Below, piece after piece: positions 35,015-42,951 of a stretch of DNA of 64,000 bases (its first letter is position 1; each line of letters opens with the position of its first letter). Under the pieces are notes generated by a model. The model worked only from the letters and a program-made list of their open reading frames with translations. It was not told the DNA's origin and made no database searches. The translations under genes were made by a program, and so were the position numbers. The DNA is from UBA2589 sp965223235 (GTDB lineage: Bacteria > Gemmatimonadota > Gemmatimonadetes > Longimicrobiales > Gaopeijiaceae): NCBI GenBank assembly GCA_965223235.1, contig CBDCVV010000022.1, positions 434,001 through 498,000 of the forward strand, in the 5' to 3' direction.

Positions 35015-36652
35015 GTGAACAGAACAAGACTCAACGCTGCCATGATGGTGTTCGTGACTGGCGTCGGAAGCCTGGCAGCGTGTGCGGGACCCACCGAGTC
35101 CCTTACCCTCGACGAAGCGGTCGAAGCTCTGGACATCGACGCCTTCCTCGGACACATGGCCGCCCTCTCGAGCGACGCCATGGCCGGCCGCCAACCGGGC
35201 ACCCCCGGCTACGACTCGGCCGCAACCTACATCGTGCGCGAAGCGCGCTCCCTGGGACTCGAACCGGGAGGAGTCGACGGCACGTTCCTCCAACCGATCG
35301 TCTTTCGCCGAGCTACTCTGAACGAAGGAAGTACGCTACACGTCGGCGATAATCAGTACGACTTCGGTCAAGACTTCTCGATCTCGGCACGTGTCCTGAC
35401 CTCTTCGACCCGTTTGACAGCTCCGCTCGCTTTCGCCGGTTACGGGATCAGCGCACCGGATCTCGGCTACGACGACTTCGAGGACCTCGATGTCCGCGGG
35501 AAGATCGTCCTCGTGGTCGAGGGAGCCCCGGCAGCGTTCGGCTCCTTGGAGCGCACCGTGCTCTCCAGTCGGAAGGTGCGCGACGCAGAGTTGGTATCGC
35601 GCGGGGCCCTCGGAGTCGCCTTGATTCAGTCCACCCTTCGGACCACAAGTCGACCCACTGTCGGGTTTGTGCCTCCAGCTCAAAGCGAAGCCGGCGCCAC
35701 ACGTGACGCTCCGGAGACCAGCTCCGGAGAACTGGGAGCTTCGTTGACCGTACGTGAAGCCGTTGCAGCGGAATGGCTGAGCCGCGCGGGCCATGACCTC
35801 GCTGACATCACGAGAAACCTCGAAGCCGGCGTCCCGACGAGCTTCGACATCGGCGCGGAGATCACCATATCCGCAGACTTCACCCACGAGACGTTCGAGA
35901 GCGCGAACGTGGCCGCGATACGTCCAGGGACCGATCCGCTCCTCCGAGACGAGTACTTGGTGGTCACCGCCCACCTCGATCACCTCGGGATCGGGACCTC
36001 AGTTGCCGGCGATTCGATCTACAACGGCACGCTGGACAATGCCTCGGGTTCTGCGGCCATCCTATCGCTCGCCACGACGCTCACCCAGATGCCGCCCCCG
36101 CGCCGCTCGGTGCTGTTTCTATGGGTCACAGCGGAAGAGTCGGGCATGCTCGGCTCGGAGTACTTCGCGCGCTTCCCCTCCTTGCCGACTGGGCGAGTCG
36201 TGGCGAATCAGAACATGGACGGCGTCATGGGGATGATTGCCGCAGCCACGGATGTGCTGGCCTTCGGGTACGAGCACTCAAATCTCTCCGAACCCGTCGA
36301 CTTCGCCGTCGCGCGGACCGGCACCCCAGTCAGTCCGGACCCCACTCCGGAGGAGAACCTCTTCGTCCGGAGTGATCAGTACGCCTTCGTACGGGAGGGG
36401 ATCCCGGCCATCTGGGTGCAGGCCGGACGAAGTAGCGTCGACCCCACCGTCGACGCTCAGGGCGAACTCGACCAGTGGATCGTGGATCGGTACCACAAGC
36501 CGACGGATGACGGCGACCAGCCGGTCGATCTTCTGGGAGTCAGGTACGAGTTGGAGAATAATCTGCTCGTCCTGCACCACATCGCGAACGAGTTGGATAC
36601 CGTGCAGTGGGACACAGAGAGTTTCCTCTACCGGAGGTGGGGTCGGCGCTGA
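35015..36652 (+). CDS. M28-family zinc aminopeptidase lipoprotein with PA domain
   Basis: 545 residues. Lipobox GVGSLAAC (Cys23). A PA-type insertion (~120-225; DVRGKIVLVVEGAPAA) sits before the catalytic core. Zinc ligands typical of M28 are in VVTAHLDHLG (His, ~residue 318), GTLDNASGSAAIL (Asp), and VTAEESGMLGSEYF (catalytic Glu and zinc Glu). These enzymes remove N-terminal residues from peptides. Membrane-tethered, outside the cytoplasm. Probably cotranscribed with the upstream amidohydrolase (gap 13 bases). Confidence 0.9.
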   Translation: MNRTRLNAAMMVFVTGVGSLAACAGPTESLTLDEAVEALDIDAFLGHMAALSSDAMAGRQPGTPGYDSAATYIVREARSLGLEPGGVDGTFLQPIVFRRATLNEGSTLHVGDNQYDFGQDFSISARVLTSSTRLTAPLAFAGYGISAPDLGYDDFEDLDVRGKIVLVVEGAPAAFGSLERTVLSSRKVRDAELVSRGALGVALIQSTLRTTSRPTVGFVPPAQSEAGATRDAPETSSGELGASLTVREAVAAEWLSRAGHDLADITRNLEAGVPTSFDIGAEITISADFTHETFESANVAAIRPGTDPLLRDEYLVVTAHLDHLGIGTSVAGDSIYNGTLDNASGSAAILSLATTLTQMPPPRRSVLFLWVTAEESGMLGSEYFARFPSLPTGRVVANQNMDGVMGMIAAATDVLAFGYEHSNLSEPVDFAVARTGTPVSPDPTPEENLFVRSDQYAFVREGIPAIWVQAGRSSVDPTVDAQGELDQWIVDRYHKPTDDGDQPVDLLGVRYELENNLLVLHHIANELDTVQWDTESFLYRRWGRR

Positions 36653-36708
36653 ACGAAGGAGGCGATGAGCCTCTTTCGACCGATTTCTTGTGACCTGGAT
36701 GAGAGCAC

Positions 36709-36726
36709 GGCCAGACACGTCTGGCC
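36709..36726 (+). terminator. short hairpin after the M28 gene
   Basis: GGCCAGA and TCTGGCC pair around a CACG loop, 57 bases after the peptidase stop and 25 bases before the next start. It has no T-run. It could separate the peptidase operon from the small lipoprotein gene or be part of a leader. Confidence 0.35.
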
Positions 36727-36750
36727 TCACAATAGAAATCGGAGATTCCC

Positions 36751-37389
36751 ATGTTGAGAAGGCTATCGAAACAGAGTGCGTTCATCCTGCTGCTGGCTTC
36801 AGCAGCGTGTGATTCGGATACGATCGGGCCGGAGTTTACCGTGACCCCGAGCGAGGGTCTTCCGACCGCCGCCGTCGTCGCGGGCCCCCAGGCTGAGTAT
36901 CAAGACATCATGGAACAGGGCGAGGTAGGGGTGTACTCGGCCGACGGAGCAAAGATCGTCCGTCAGCCGACCGGCTTCAGCGCGAGCGTCACCATGCCGA
37001 CCCCGGCTCCTGGCGCGTACACGTACGCTGACGGGACGACCCCAGGTCACCCGGAGATCTTTACGCTCTGGGCTTTCGTCTTCAACTACCCGGAGCTTTG
37101 CAACGGACCGTGTAACGGAGACGATCTCGGCATGGACAAGCCTGCCCAGGGCGGAGCCTACAACGTGGGTGGCGTGGTCAGTGCCGGCGGCTCGATGACG
37201 ATCGCCGGGCGGATCCGCGTGGGTGAGGATCCCTTCCGGTGGGCGCCGCTCGAGCTGCCCACCTCGGCAGAGATCCACCTCGCGGTCGCACCCCACGGGG
37301 CCATGGACCCGGCGGATCTCCCGAACGAGCTCCGGATCCCGACCGGAAACGGCGGGTGCGCCTGCTGGTGGGTCGCCATCTTCGAGTAG
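36751..37389 (+). CDS. lipoprotein of unknown function
   Basis: 212 residues. Lipobox FILLLASAAC (Cys20). The mature part is predicted beta-rich with four Cys in two close pairs (CNGPC around residue 116-120 and CAC near 205), good disulfide candidates. Motifs such as FTLWAFVFNYPELCNG and EIHLAVAPHG recur in uncharacterised secreted proteins of several phyla; I do not recognise a named family. A strong hairpin follows the stop. Confidence 0.65.
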   Translation: MLRRLSKQSAFILLLASAACDSDTIGPEFTVTPSEGLPTAAVVAGPQAEYQDIMEQGEVGVYSADGAKIVRQPTGFSASVTMPTPAPGAYTYADGTTPGHPEIFTLWAFVFNYPELCNGPCNGDDLGMDKPAQGGAYNVGGVVSAGGSMTIAGRIRVGEDPFRWAPLELPTSAEIHLAVAPHGAMDPADLPNELRIPTGNGGCACWWVAIFE

Positions 37390-37414
37390 TCCAGACCTAG
37401 TACCCGTTCCGAGA

Positions 37415-37444
37415 GAGGGGAGGCCCTGCACGGGGCCTCCCCTC
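37415..37444. terminator. 12-bp hairpin between convergent genes
   Basis: GAGGGGAGGCCC and GGGCCTCCCCTC pair perfectly around a six-base loop (TGCACG). It lies 25 bases after the stop of the small lipoprotein gene and 17 bases before the stop of the convergent ADOP permease gene, thus acting for both. No T-run. Confidence 0.65.
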
Positions 37445-37461
37445 ATGTTCGTCAGCTGTCT

Positions 37462-40074
37462 TCAAGTATCGCGCATCGCCACCGACGGATCGGTGCGCGC
37501 GGCGCCTCGTCCGGGGATCATGAGGGCGATTACCGTTACGCCGCTCACCACCCCCAGCGAGGCCAGGTGCACGACCGGATCCAGAGGCGTGACCTCGAAG
37601 AGCACCGACGCCAGGACTCGGCCGATCAGATATGCGAGTGCACCCCCCAAGGGGAAGCCGAGCGCCGCGTCCCGCATCCCACGTCGCACCACATCCTTCA
37701 TGACTCTTCGCGCATCGGATCCAAGAGCTAGCCGTACACCGATTTCGCGTCTCCGTCTCCGGACGCCGTACGCTGCGACGGCGTACACCCCGACGGAACC
37801 GAGAAGGAGCGCGGTCGCCCCAAGAACACCGATGATCGAGAGGAGAGCCGACTGTGACGCTCGGAACGGTCGGGCCAACTCCTTGCCGGGCATCTCGGAG
37901 TAGATGGGCATAGACGGGGCGATGGTGCGAAGAGCACGCTGGATCTCCCCCAACGCCACCTGCTCGTCGCCTCGGACGCGAGCTGCTACGAACATCGACG
38001 TGGCTCCGAAACGCACAGTCTGAGCGAAGGGCCGGTAGAGCACTGCAGTGCTGGGTCGTGCCGGGCCGTCGGTTCTCGTGTCGGCCACGACGCCAACGAT
38101 GGTCAGCGGCTTGTCGTGACCGTCGAGACCCATGGTCACCTGCTCTCCCAAGGGATCCCTCCCGCCTAGCACAGACTGGACGAAGGCTTCATTCACGATC
38201 GCGACCTCGGTATCGCCCAGGCGATCGCTCAAGTCGAAGCCCCTCCCCCGCTTCAGCTCGATCCCCAGCGACTCGAAGAAGTGAGCCGAGACGGGCTGCC
38301 ATCCCGCCGAAGGCGGATCGCCATCGACTTCCTCACCCACCACGAACACTCCGGCGCCAGGGCCCTCACTGAGCGGGGAGTCAGACCCGATCCCAACCGA
38401 ACGCACCGACGCGAGCCCTTCGAGCTCCGACGCGATCGCCGAGTATGCTTGGACACGCTCCTCATAAGACCTTGCTCGCGCGTCGGGTATAGCGACCCGC
38501 AGCGTGGCCAACCCGTCCTCTTCGAATCCGAGGTCCACATCCGCGAGCGTGCGGAGGCTCTTACCGAGCAGGGCGCTCGCCGCGATGAGTGCCACCGTTA
38601 CGGCTACCTGACTCGAGATCAGGATCCGTGTGCCAGAGCCTTTGCTCCCACGCGCTCGCAGACCGCCCGGTTGAGATCCCCGACGGGGAAGGTACGACGC
38701 CGTGGCGAGCCACGTGCCGGCTGCCGCGCCGACCGCACCGGCAAAGAGCGCCGCCGATAACCCAAGCTCGACATCACCTGACCGAGGTACCCAGTCACCC
38801 GTCTCGAGCACGGTCGACGCTAGAGCGCCCTGAGCCAGCAGCCAACCCCCACCTGCCCCGACCGCGCCGAGTATCCACCCCTCGAACAGCATCCCACGTC
38901 GCACATCGGCCTCCGAAGCGCCAATCGCTCTTCGCACCGCGGTCTCCCGCGACCGGGCCGCACTGCGCTCGAGCGCGAGGTGCGTCACGTTCGCTCCCGC
39001 TGCCACGAAGAGAAGGGTTACCACCAGAGCGAGCGCAACGAGCACCGACTCGAATCCAGCTACAGTTTGCTCTAGAAGGGGCACGACCATGGCGCCTGCC
39101 GCACGGTTCTCCTCTGGATACGCTTCTCGTAGTCGGGCAGAGATCGTGCTCATCTCGCCAGCCGCCGACTCGACTGTGGACGTAGGCTCCAGCCTGCCCA
39201 GCACCTCGAAGTACCACGCGTCTCGCATCGCGGGCAGGTCTCCCTCGAATCCTGGAACCTCGGGCGCTTCCGTTCGCGACCGCAGCCAAGCACTCACGTC
39301 GGGGCTGGGGTGATCGAGTCCGGGCGGCATCACACCGATGATCTCGTACGACTCGTCATCGATCAGCAGAGTGCGCCCGAGAGCCTCGACGTCCGCTCCG
39401 AAGGCATCGACCCACGCGTCGTGAGCGAGCACTGCAACACGTCGCGGAAAGCGTGTGTCGAGCTCAGGGTCGAATGTGCGCCCCAGCGCTGGTGGCACGC
39501 CAAGTACCTCGAAGTAGTTGCCGGAGACCACCCCCACAGACCCACGCTCGGCGATTCCTCCCACCGTGAGACTCACGCTTCGGGTGAGATGAGCCGCGAG
39601 GTCGGTGAACGACGACGCCTCGCGACGCCAGTCCAAGTAGTTCGCCGGGGACACAGACCGCTGTGTACCCTGCCGAGTCTCCCACACCGCGACGAGCTGC
39701 GGCGAGTCCGGGAAATCGAGCGGCTTGAGGACCGACGAGGCGAGACCGAAGACCAGAATCGTGCCGCCCGTGCCGAGAGCCAGAGTCACGGCCACCCCAA
39801 CCGCATACGCCGGAGCCCGCACCAACGCACGGGCTGCGAGGCGAGCGTCGTGCACGTATCGCTCGAGAGCGGATCGTGGCGACCGAGCGATCCAACCCGA
39901 CGCCACTCGCACTGCCTCGCGCCGGTACCATCTCCGAGCGACCTGTATCCCCTCTCGCGTACAGACCCGCTGAAACTCCTCCGCGATATCGCCCAAGACG
40001 AACTCGGCCTCGGGCCCTCGCACCACGAGCCGAAGGAGTAGCGAAAGGCAGCGAGGCTCCCGCGGCATCCTCAC
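37462..40074 (-). CDS. ADOP-type ABC permease (second copy)
   Basis: 870 residues. Its N-terminal domain differs from the other two copies: SLLLRLVVRGPEAEFVLGDIAEEFQRV, a different helical prefix class (prefix type 2-like). The core is the same MacB/FtsX layout: helix 1 at ~90-112 (AYAVGVAVTLALGTGGTILVFG), periplasmic domain, three helices (~340-450), a second periplasmic domain (HFFESLGIELKRGRGFDLSD), and three C-terminal helices. Cargo unknown, ATPase not adjacent. The start overlaps the stop of the PadR gene by four bases, so translation is coupled. Confidence 0.87.
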   Translation of the reverse strand: MRMPREPRCLSLLLRLVVRGPEAEFVLGDIAEEFQRVCTREGIQVARRWYRREAVRVASGWIARSPRSALERYVHDARLAARALVRAPAYAVGVAVTLALGTGGTILVFGLASSVLKPLDFPDSPQLVAVWETRQGTQRSVSPANYLDWRREASSFTDLAAHLTRSVSLTVGGIAERGSVGVVSGNYFEVLGVPPALGRTFDPELDTRFPRRVAVLAHDAWVDAFGADVEALGRTLLIDDESYEIIGVMPPGLDHPSPDVSAWLRSRTEAPEVPGFEGDLPAMRDAWYFEVLGRLEPTSTVESAAGEMSTISARLREAYPEENRAAGAMVVPLLEQTVAGFESVLVALALVVTLLFVAAGANVTHLALERSAARSRETAVRRAIGASEADVRRGMLFEGWILGAVGAGGGWLLAQGALASTVLETGDWVPRSGDVELGLSAALFAGAVGAAAGTWLATASYLPRRGSQPGGLRARGSKGSGTRILISSQVAVTVALIAASALLGKSLRTLADVDLGFEEDGLATLRVAIPDARARSYEERVQAYSAIASELEGLASVRSVGIGSDSPLSEGPGAGVFVVGEEVDGDPPSAGWQPVSAHFFESLGIELKRGRGFDLSDRLGDTEVAIVNEAFVQSVLGGRDPLGEQVTMGLDGHDKPLTIVGVVADTRTDGPARPSTAVLYRPFAQTVRFGATSMFVAARVRGDEQVALGEIQRALRTIAPSMPIYSEMPGKELARPFRASQSALLSIIGVLGATALLLGSVGVYAVAAYGVRRRRREIGVRLALGSDARRVMKDVVRRGMRDAALGFPLGGALAYLIGRVLASVLFEVTPLDPVVHLASLGVVSGVTVIALMIPGRGAARTDPSVAMRDT

Positions 40075-40412
40075 TCTGCCTCCTGGGCGAGTCGATCAAT
40101 CCAGCCACCCATACCCGCGGCCATGCGACGCATTCTCTCGAGCGCCACCTGTAGCTGCTTGGCTCCGTGAGGACGGACCGCATAGTGCTTCCGCCTCCGC
40201 CCACCCCGCTCCGCCGTCGGCTCCCCTACCCACGACCGCACGAGGCCCGAGCGCTCGAGTCGATCCAACACCGTGTACACCGCACCCGCGCTTACCTCAC
40301 GTCCCGTGCGCTCCTCGATCTCGCGACGCACCGACGCCCCGTAGGCATCGTCACCCAACGCAATCACAGCGATGAGCACCATCTGCTCGAACTCGCCCAA
40401 AGACTTCCCCAT
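40071..40412 (-). CDS. PadR-family transcriptional regulator (2)
   Basis: 113 residues. Winged-helix motifs: SLGEFEQMVLIAVIALGDDAYG, VSAGAVYTVLDRLERSGLVRS, and RRRKHYAVRPHGAKQL. It differs from the other two PadR copies in the N-terminal LGEFEQ rather than KGTLDLL, so it is another subgroup, matching the different permease prefix. Upstream (40453-40475) the minus strand has two ATGTGT hexamers in direct repeat, a possible but unproven operator. Coupled to the following ADOP gene. Confidence 0.85.
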   Translation of the reverse strand: MGKSLGEFEQMVLIAVIALGDDAYGASVRREIEERTGREVSAGAVYTVLDRLERSGLVRSWVGEPTAERGGRRRKHYAVRPHGAKQLQVALERMRRMAAGMGGWIDRLAQEAE

Positions 40413-40522
40413 CGCTCGCCCTCCCCACCGGACTTCGTTTCACCGACACATATGACACACATTGTGGGGGAAATGGTTGCGAAGAGACAACCGTTAGGGG
40501 TGAGGGGCGCCGCGTAGTCCCC

Positions 40523-42673
40523 CTAGAACGCTTTGAGGTACGTGACCTTCACGACGCCGGTGCGGCGCAGCCAACGGGGATCGCGAGGATCCAGAAGATC
40601 CCCGGTGAGATATCCCGTATCGAGTACCACGAAGAGGTCGCTACCCGGCGTGTGAATCCAGTCGATGCGCACATTGGCTTGGAGCACCTTCGAGACGTCG
40701 TCCCATTGCACCAACGCGTTCGCAAAGAGGCTCCGTGAGACGGCCCCGAGCACATCGAGGCTTAGCACGGTAGTTGAGAAGTCCCCGTCCGTTACCGGGA
40801 GGCTGACATCGTTTCGACTCGTCGACCCCGTGAGTGTCAGATACGGCCCGGTCTTCCACATCAGTGAGCCGCCGACGCTGGTACGGGTTCCACTCCAGAA
40901 GTCGCCGACCGACGCGTTGGCGGAGCCCGAGATCGTGCGACTCTGGTTCGTTCGGAACGAACCATCCACCGCGACGAAGTCGTAGTCGCCCGCCGCGAGC
41001 GGCCGCCCCTGAATGCTGCTCGCCTCGTCGAGCCGCTCGAAACGCCGTCGCACATTCAAACTGACGAAGTCCCCTGATTGGAACGTCAGCATGTTGTGGG
41101 AAAGCTGACTCGAGGATTGCTGATTCCCGTCCTGGCCGTTGACCCGGTCCACCACGAAGGCAGCCACGAGTGATCTCGCCCACGTGCTCCCCTCGAACCG
41201 AGGCGTATACGCGGCAGTCCCCGAGTACTTCACCATATCGCGGCGGCGCACAAACCCCAATGAGGGATCGAAGTCCTCGTCGACGTTCTGATAGCTCCCG
41301 CTCACGGAGTACCACCGCTCCGGTTGGAGTCTGAGCTCCACGGCTCCCGCGTTCGAATTCCCGGCGTTCGAGTCACGGACGTGAGCGAGCCACGCGTCGA
41401 GGCTGCTGCTGTTCCAGAACCGGACTTGGGTGTCCGCGCCCAAGACACGATTGTGACCGTCTCCGTTCTGCAGGCTGGTGACGATACCGCCAAGCGTCGT
41501 ACGCGGCATGACGTCGGCCCTGAGCCGCAGAACCGAGTTGTTGGCACCGGGGGCAACGACCGCTGCTCCGTCGGTGAGATCGTCCGTTTGCAAGCTCAAG
41601 ACCCCGATCGATAGGGGACCGACCTGACCCGTGAGTCGCCCACCACCGATGATGTCGTTGGTCCGTCCCACTCTCCGACTGAAGAACACCTCGGTATCTC
41701 GGGCTTTCCCGAACGAGAAGAGGCCTGCGCGTTCAAGGAAGAACTCCCGCTTCTCCGGAAAGAAGAGGGAGAATCGAGTCAGGTTGATCTGGACGTTGTC
41801 CGACTCGACCTGTGCAAAATCCGTGTTGAGCGTGAGATCCAGGGCGAGGTTGGACGTGAGCGCATATTTGAAGTCGACACCGATATCGTCCAGAACATCG
41901 CGTTCCTCTCCAGCATTCTTCTGAATGCCGGCGATCACGAACGGCTTCACCTCCATGTAACGCCCGCGTCGGAGATCCTGAAGTCCGGTCAGGGTCGCGT
42001 ACTGGGACACGGTCATGAATCCGCTGCGGTACTCCTGCGGGATTCGCGGCCAATAGACGTCCTCGTTCTTCCGTCGGATGGCGCGCCGGAAGGCGATGCC
42101 CATCTCCGGTGCGTTCGCGTCCGAGAAACGGATCGTTGTAAACGGGATCGCGACCTCGAGCGTCCACCCTTCCTCCGTGACCCGCGCTTCACTCTCGTAC
42201 ACCCCCTCCCAGTTCCAGTCGTCGAGTGTCATCGACTCGTCGTTGAAAAGGGCATCGCCCTGGGTGCCGAACGAGTTCAGCTCGAAGATGTACCCGTTCC
42301 GGTCGTCGTTGTACGAATCGAGCCCGATCCAGATGTGGTCGTCCTGATCGATGCGACCCTCGCGGTGGAGGATGCTTCGTCGCAGAAGTTCTGGCTCGGA
42401 ATCGTACAGGACGAAGCCGAAGTAGAGGTGCCCTTCATCGTACGCGATCCGCACTTCCGTGCGCTCGGTAGGAGGAGCGCCATCGACGGGTTCGCGCTGA
42501 GTGAAGTCCGAGATGACCGGGAGCGTCTGCCAGAAAGGCTCGTCCAGGACGCCGTCTATGTCCGGGGCTTGATCGATGCGAGTCGCGAGCGCAGACGGCG
42601 GAGTCGTTTGGCCGGTGAGGGGAGCGGCGCCTGCCGTCACGAGCACGGCCGTCCATAAGATCAGCTTCTTCAC
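40523..42673 (-). CDS. DUF5916 outer-membrane protein with N-terminal carbohydrate-binding-like domain
   Basis: 716 residues. Signal peptide KKLILWTAVLVTAGAAP. Residues ~25-215 resemble CBM9 (RIDQAPDIDGVLDEPFW, TEVRIAYDEGHLYFGFVLYD, AIPFTTIRF). The remainder is DUF5916, a likely beta-barrel, with FPEKREFFLERAGLFSFG and IGGGRLTGQVGPLSIG as typical strands; the chain ends in Phe (YLKAF), the usual outer-membrane barrel ending. Possibly involved in polymer binding; function unproven. GTG 42673 has AGGGG six bases upstream; ATG 42697 and GTG 42700 are alternatives. The 278 bases up to the next divergent gene hold no feature I can support. Confidence 0.8.
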   Translation of the reverse strand: MKKLILWTAVLVTAGAAPLTGQTTPPSALATRIDQAPDIDGVLDEPFWQTLPVISDFTQREPVDGAPPTERTEVRIAYDEGHLYFGFVLYDSEPELLRRSILHREGRIDQDDHIWIGLDSYNDDRNGYIFELNSFGTQGDALFNDESMTLDDWNWEGVYESEARVTEEGWTLEVAIPFTTIRFSDANAPEMGIAFRRAIRRKNEDVYWPRIPQEYRSGFMTVSQYATLTGLQDLRRGRYMEVKPFVIAGIQKNAGEERDVLDDIGVDFKYALTSNLALDLTLNTDFAQVESDNVQINLTRFSLFFPEKREFFLERAGLFSFGKARDTEVFFSRRVGRTNDIIGGGRLTGQVGPLSIGVLSLQTDDLTDGAAVVAPGANNSVLRLRADVMPRTTLGGIVTSLQNGDGHNRVLGADTQVRFWNSSSLDAWLAHVRDSNAGNSNAGAVELRLQPERWYSVSGSYQNVDEDFDPSLGFVRRRDMVKYSGTAAYTPRFEGSTWARSLVAAFVVDRVNGQDGNQQSSSQLSHNMLTFQSGDFVSLNVRRRFERLDEASSIQGRPLAAGDYDFVAVDGSFRTNQSRTISGSANASVGDFWSGTRTSVGGSLMWKTGPYLTLTGSTSRNDVSLPVTDGDFSTTVLSLDVLGAVSRSLFANALVQWDDVSKVLQANVRIDWIHTPGSDLFVVLDTGYLTGDLLDPRDPRWLRRTGVVKVTYLKAF

Positions 42674-42951
42674 ATCCACCCCTCTCGAATTCGACATCAC
42701 GGCCGGAGCCGGGGACCGTCGACGGACTCACAGATCGACCATGACGATGTGTCGAACCGTCAGGGACTACAAGGTTCCTTCGGCGAGGAGGTCCACGGTC
42801 ATCGGAGGGACCTTAGATGCATCTTCGGTCGTCCGACGGCCGTCCTCCCTGGCCGCACGAAGGCGCTGACTTGCCGTTGGAAGAGCTCCCCGGGACTATT
42901 CGGACGCACAAAGGGTGCTAAGTAGCGTCCGTCGTCACCGACACGCATTCC

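Noticed and set aside
40453..40475. PadR(2) operator as a palindrome
   Set aside because: Only two ATGTGT direct repeats are seen on the minus strand; no perfect inverted repeat, so not called as a site.
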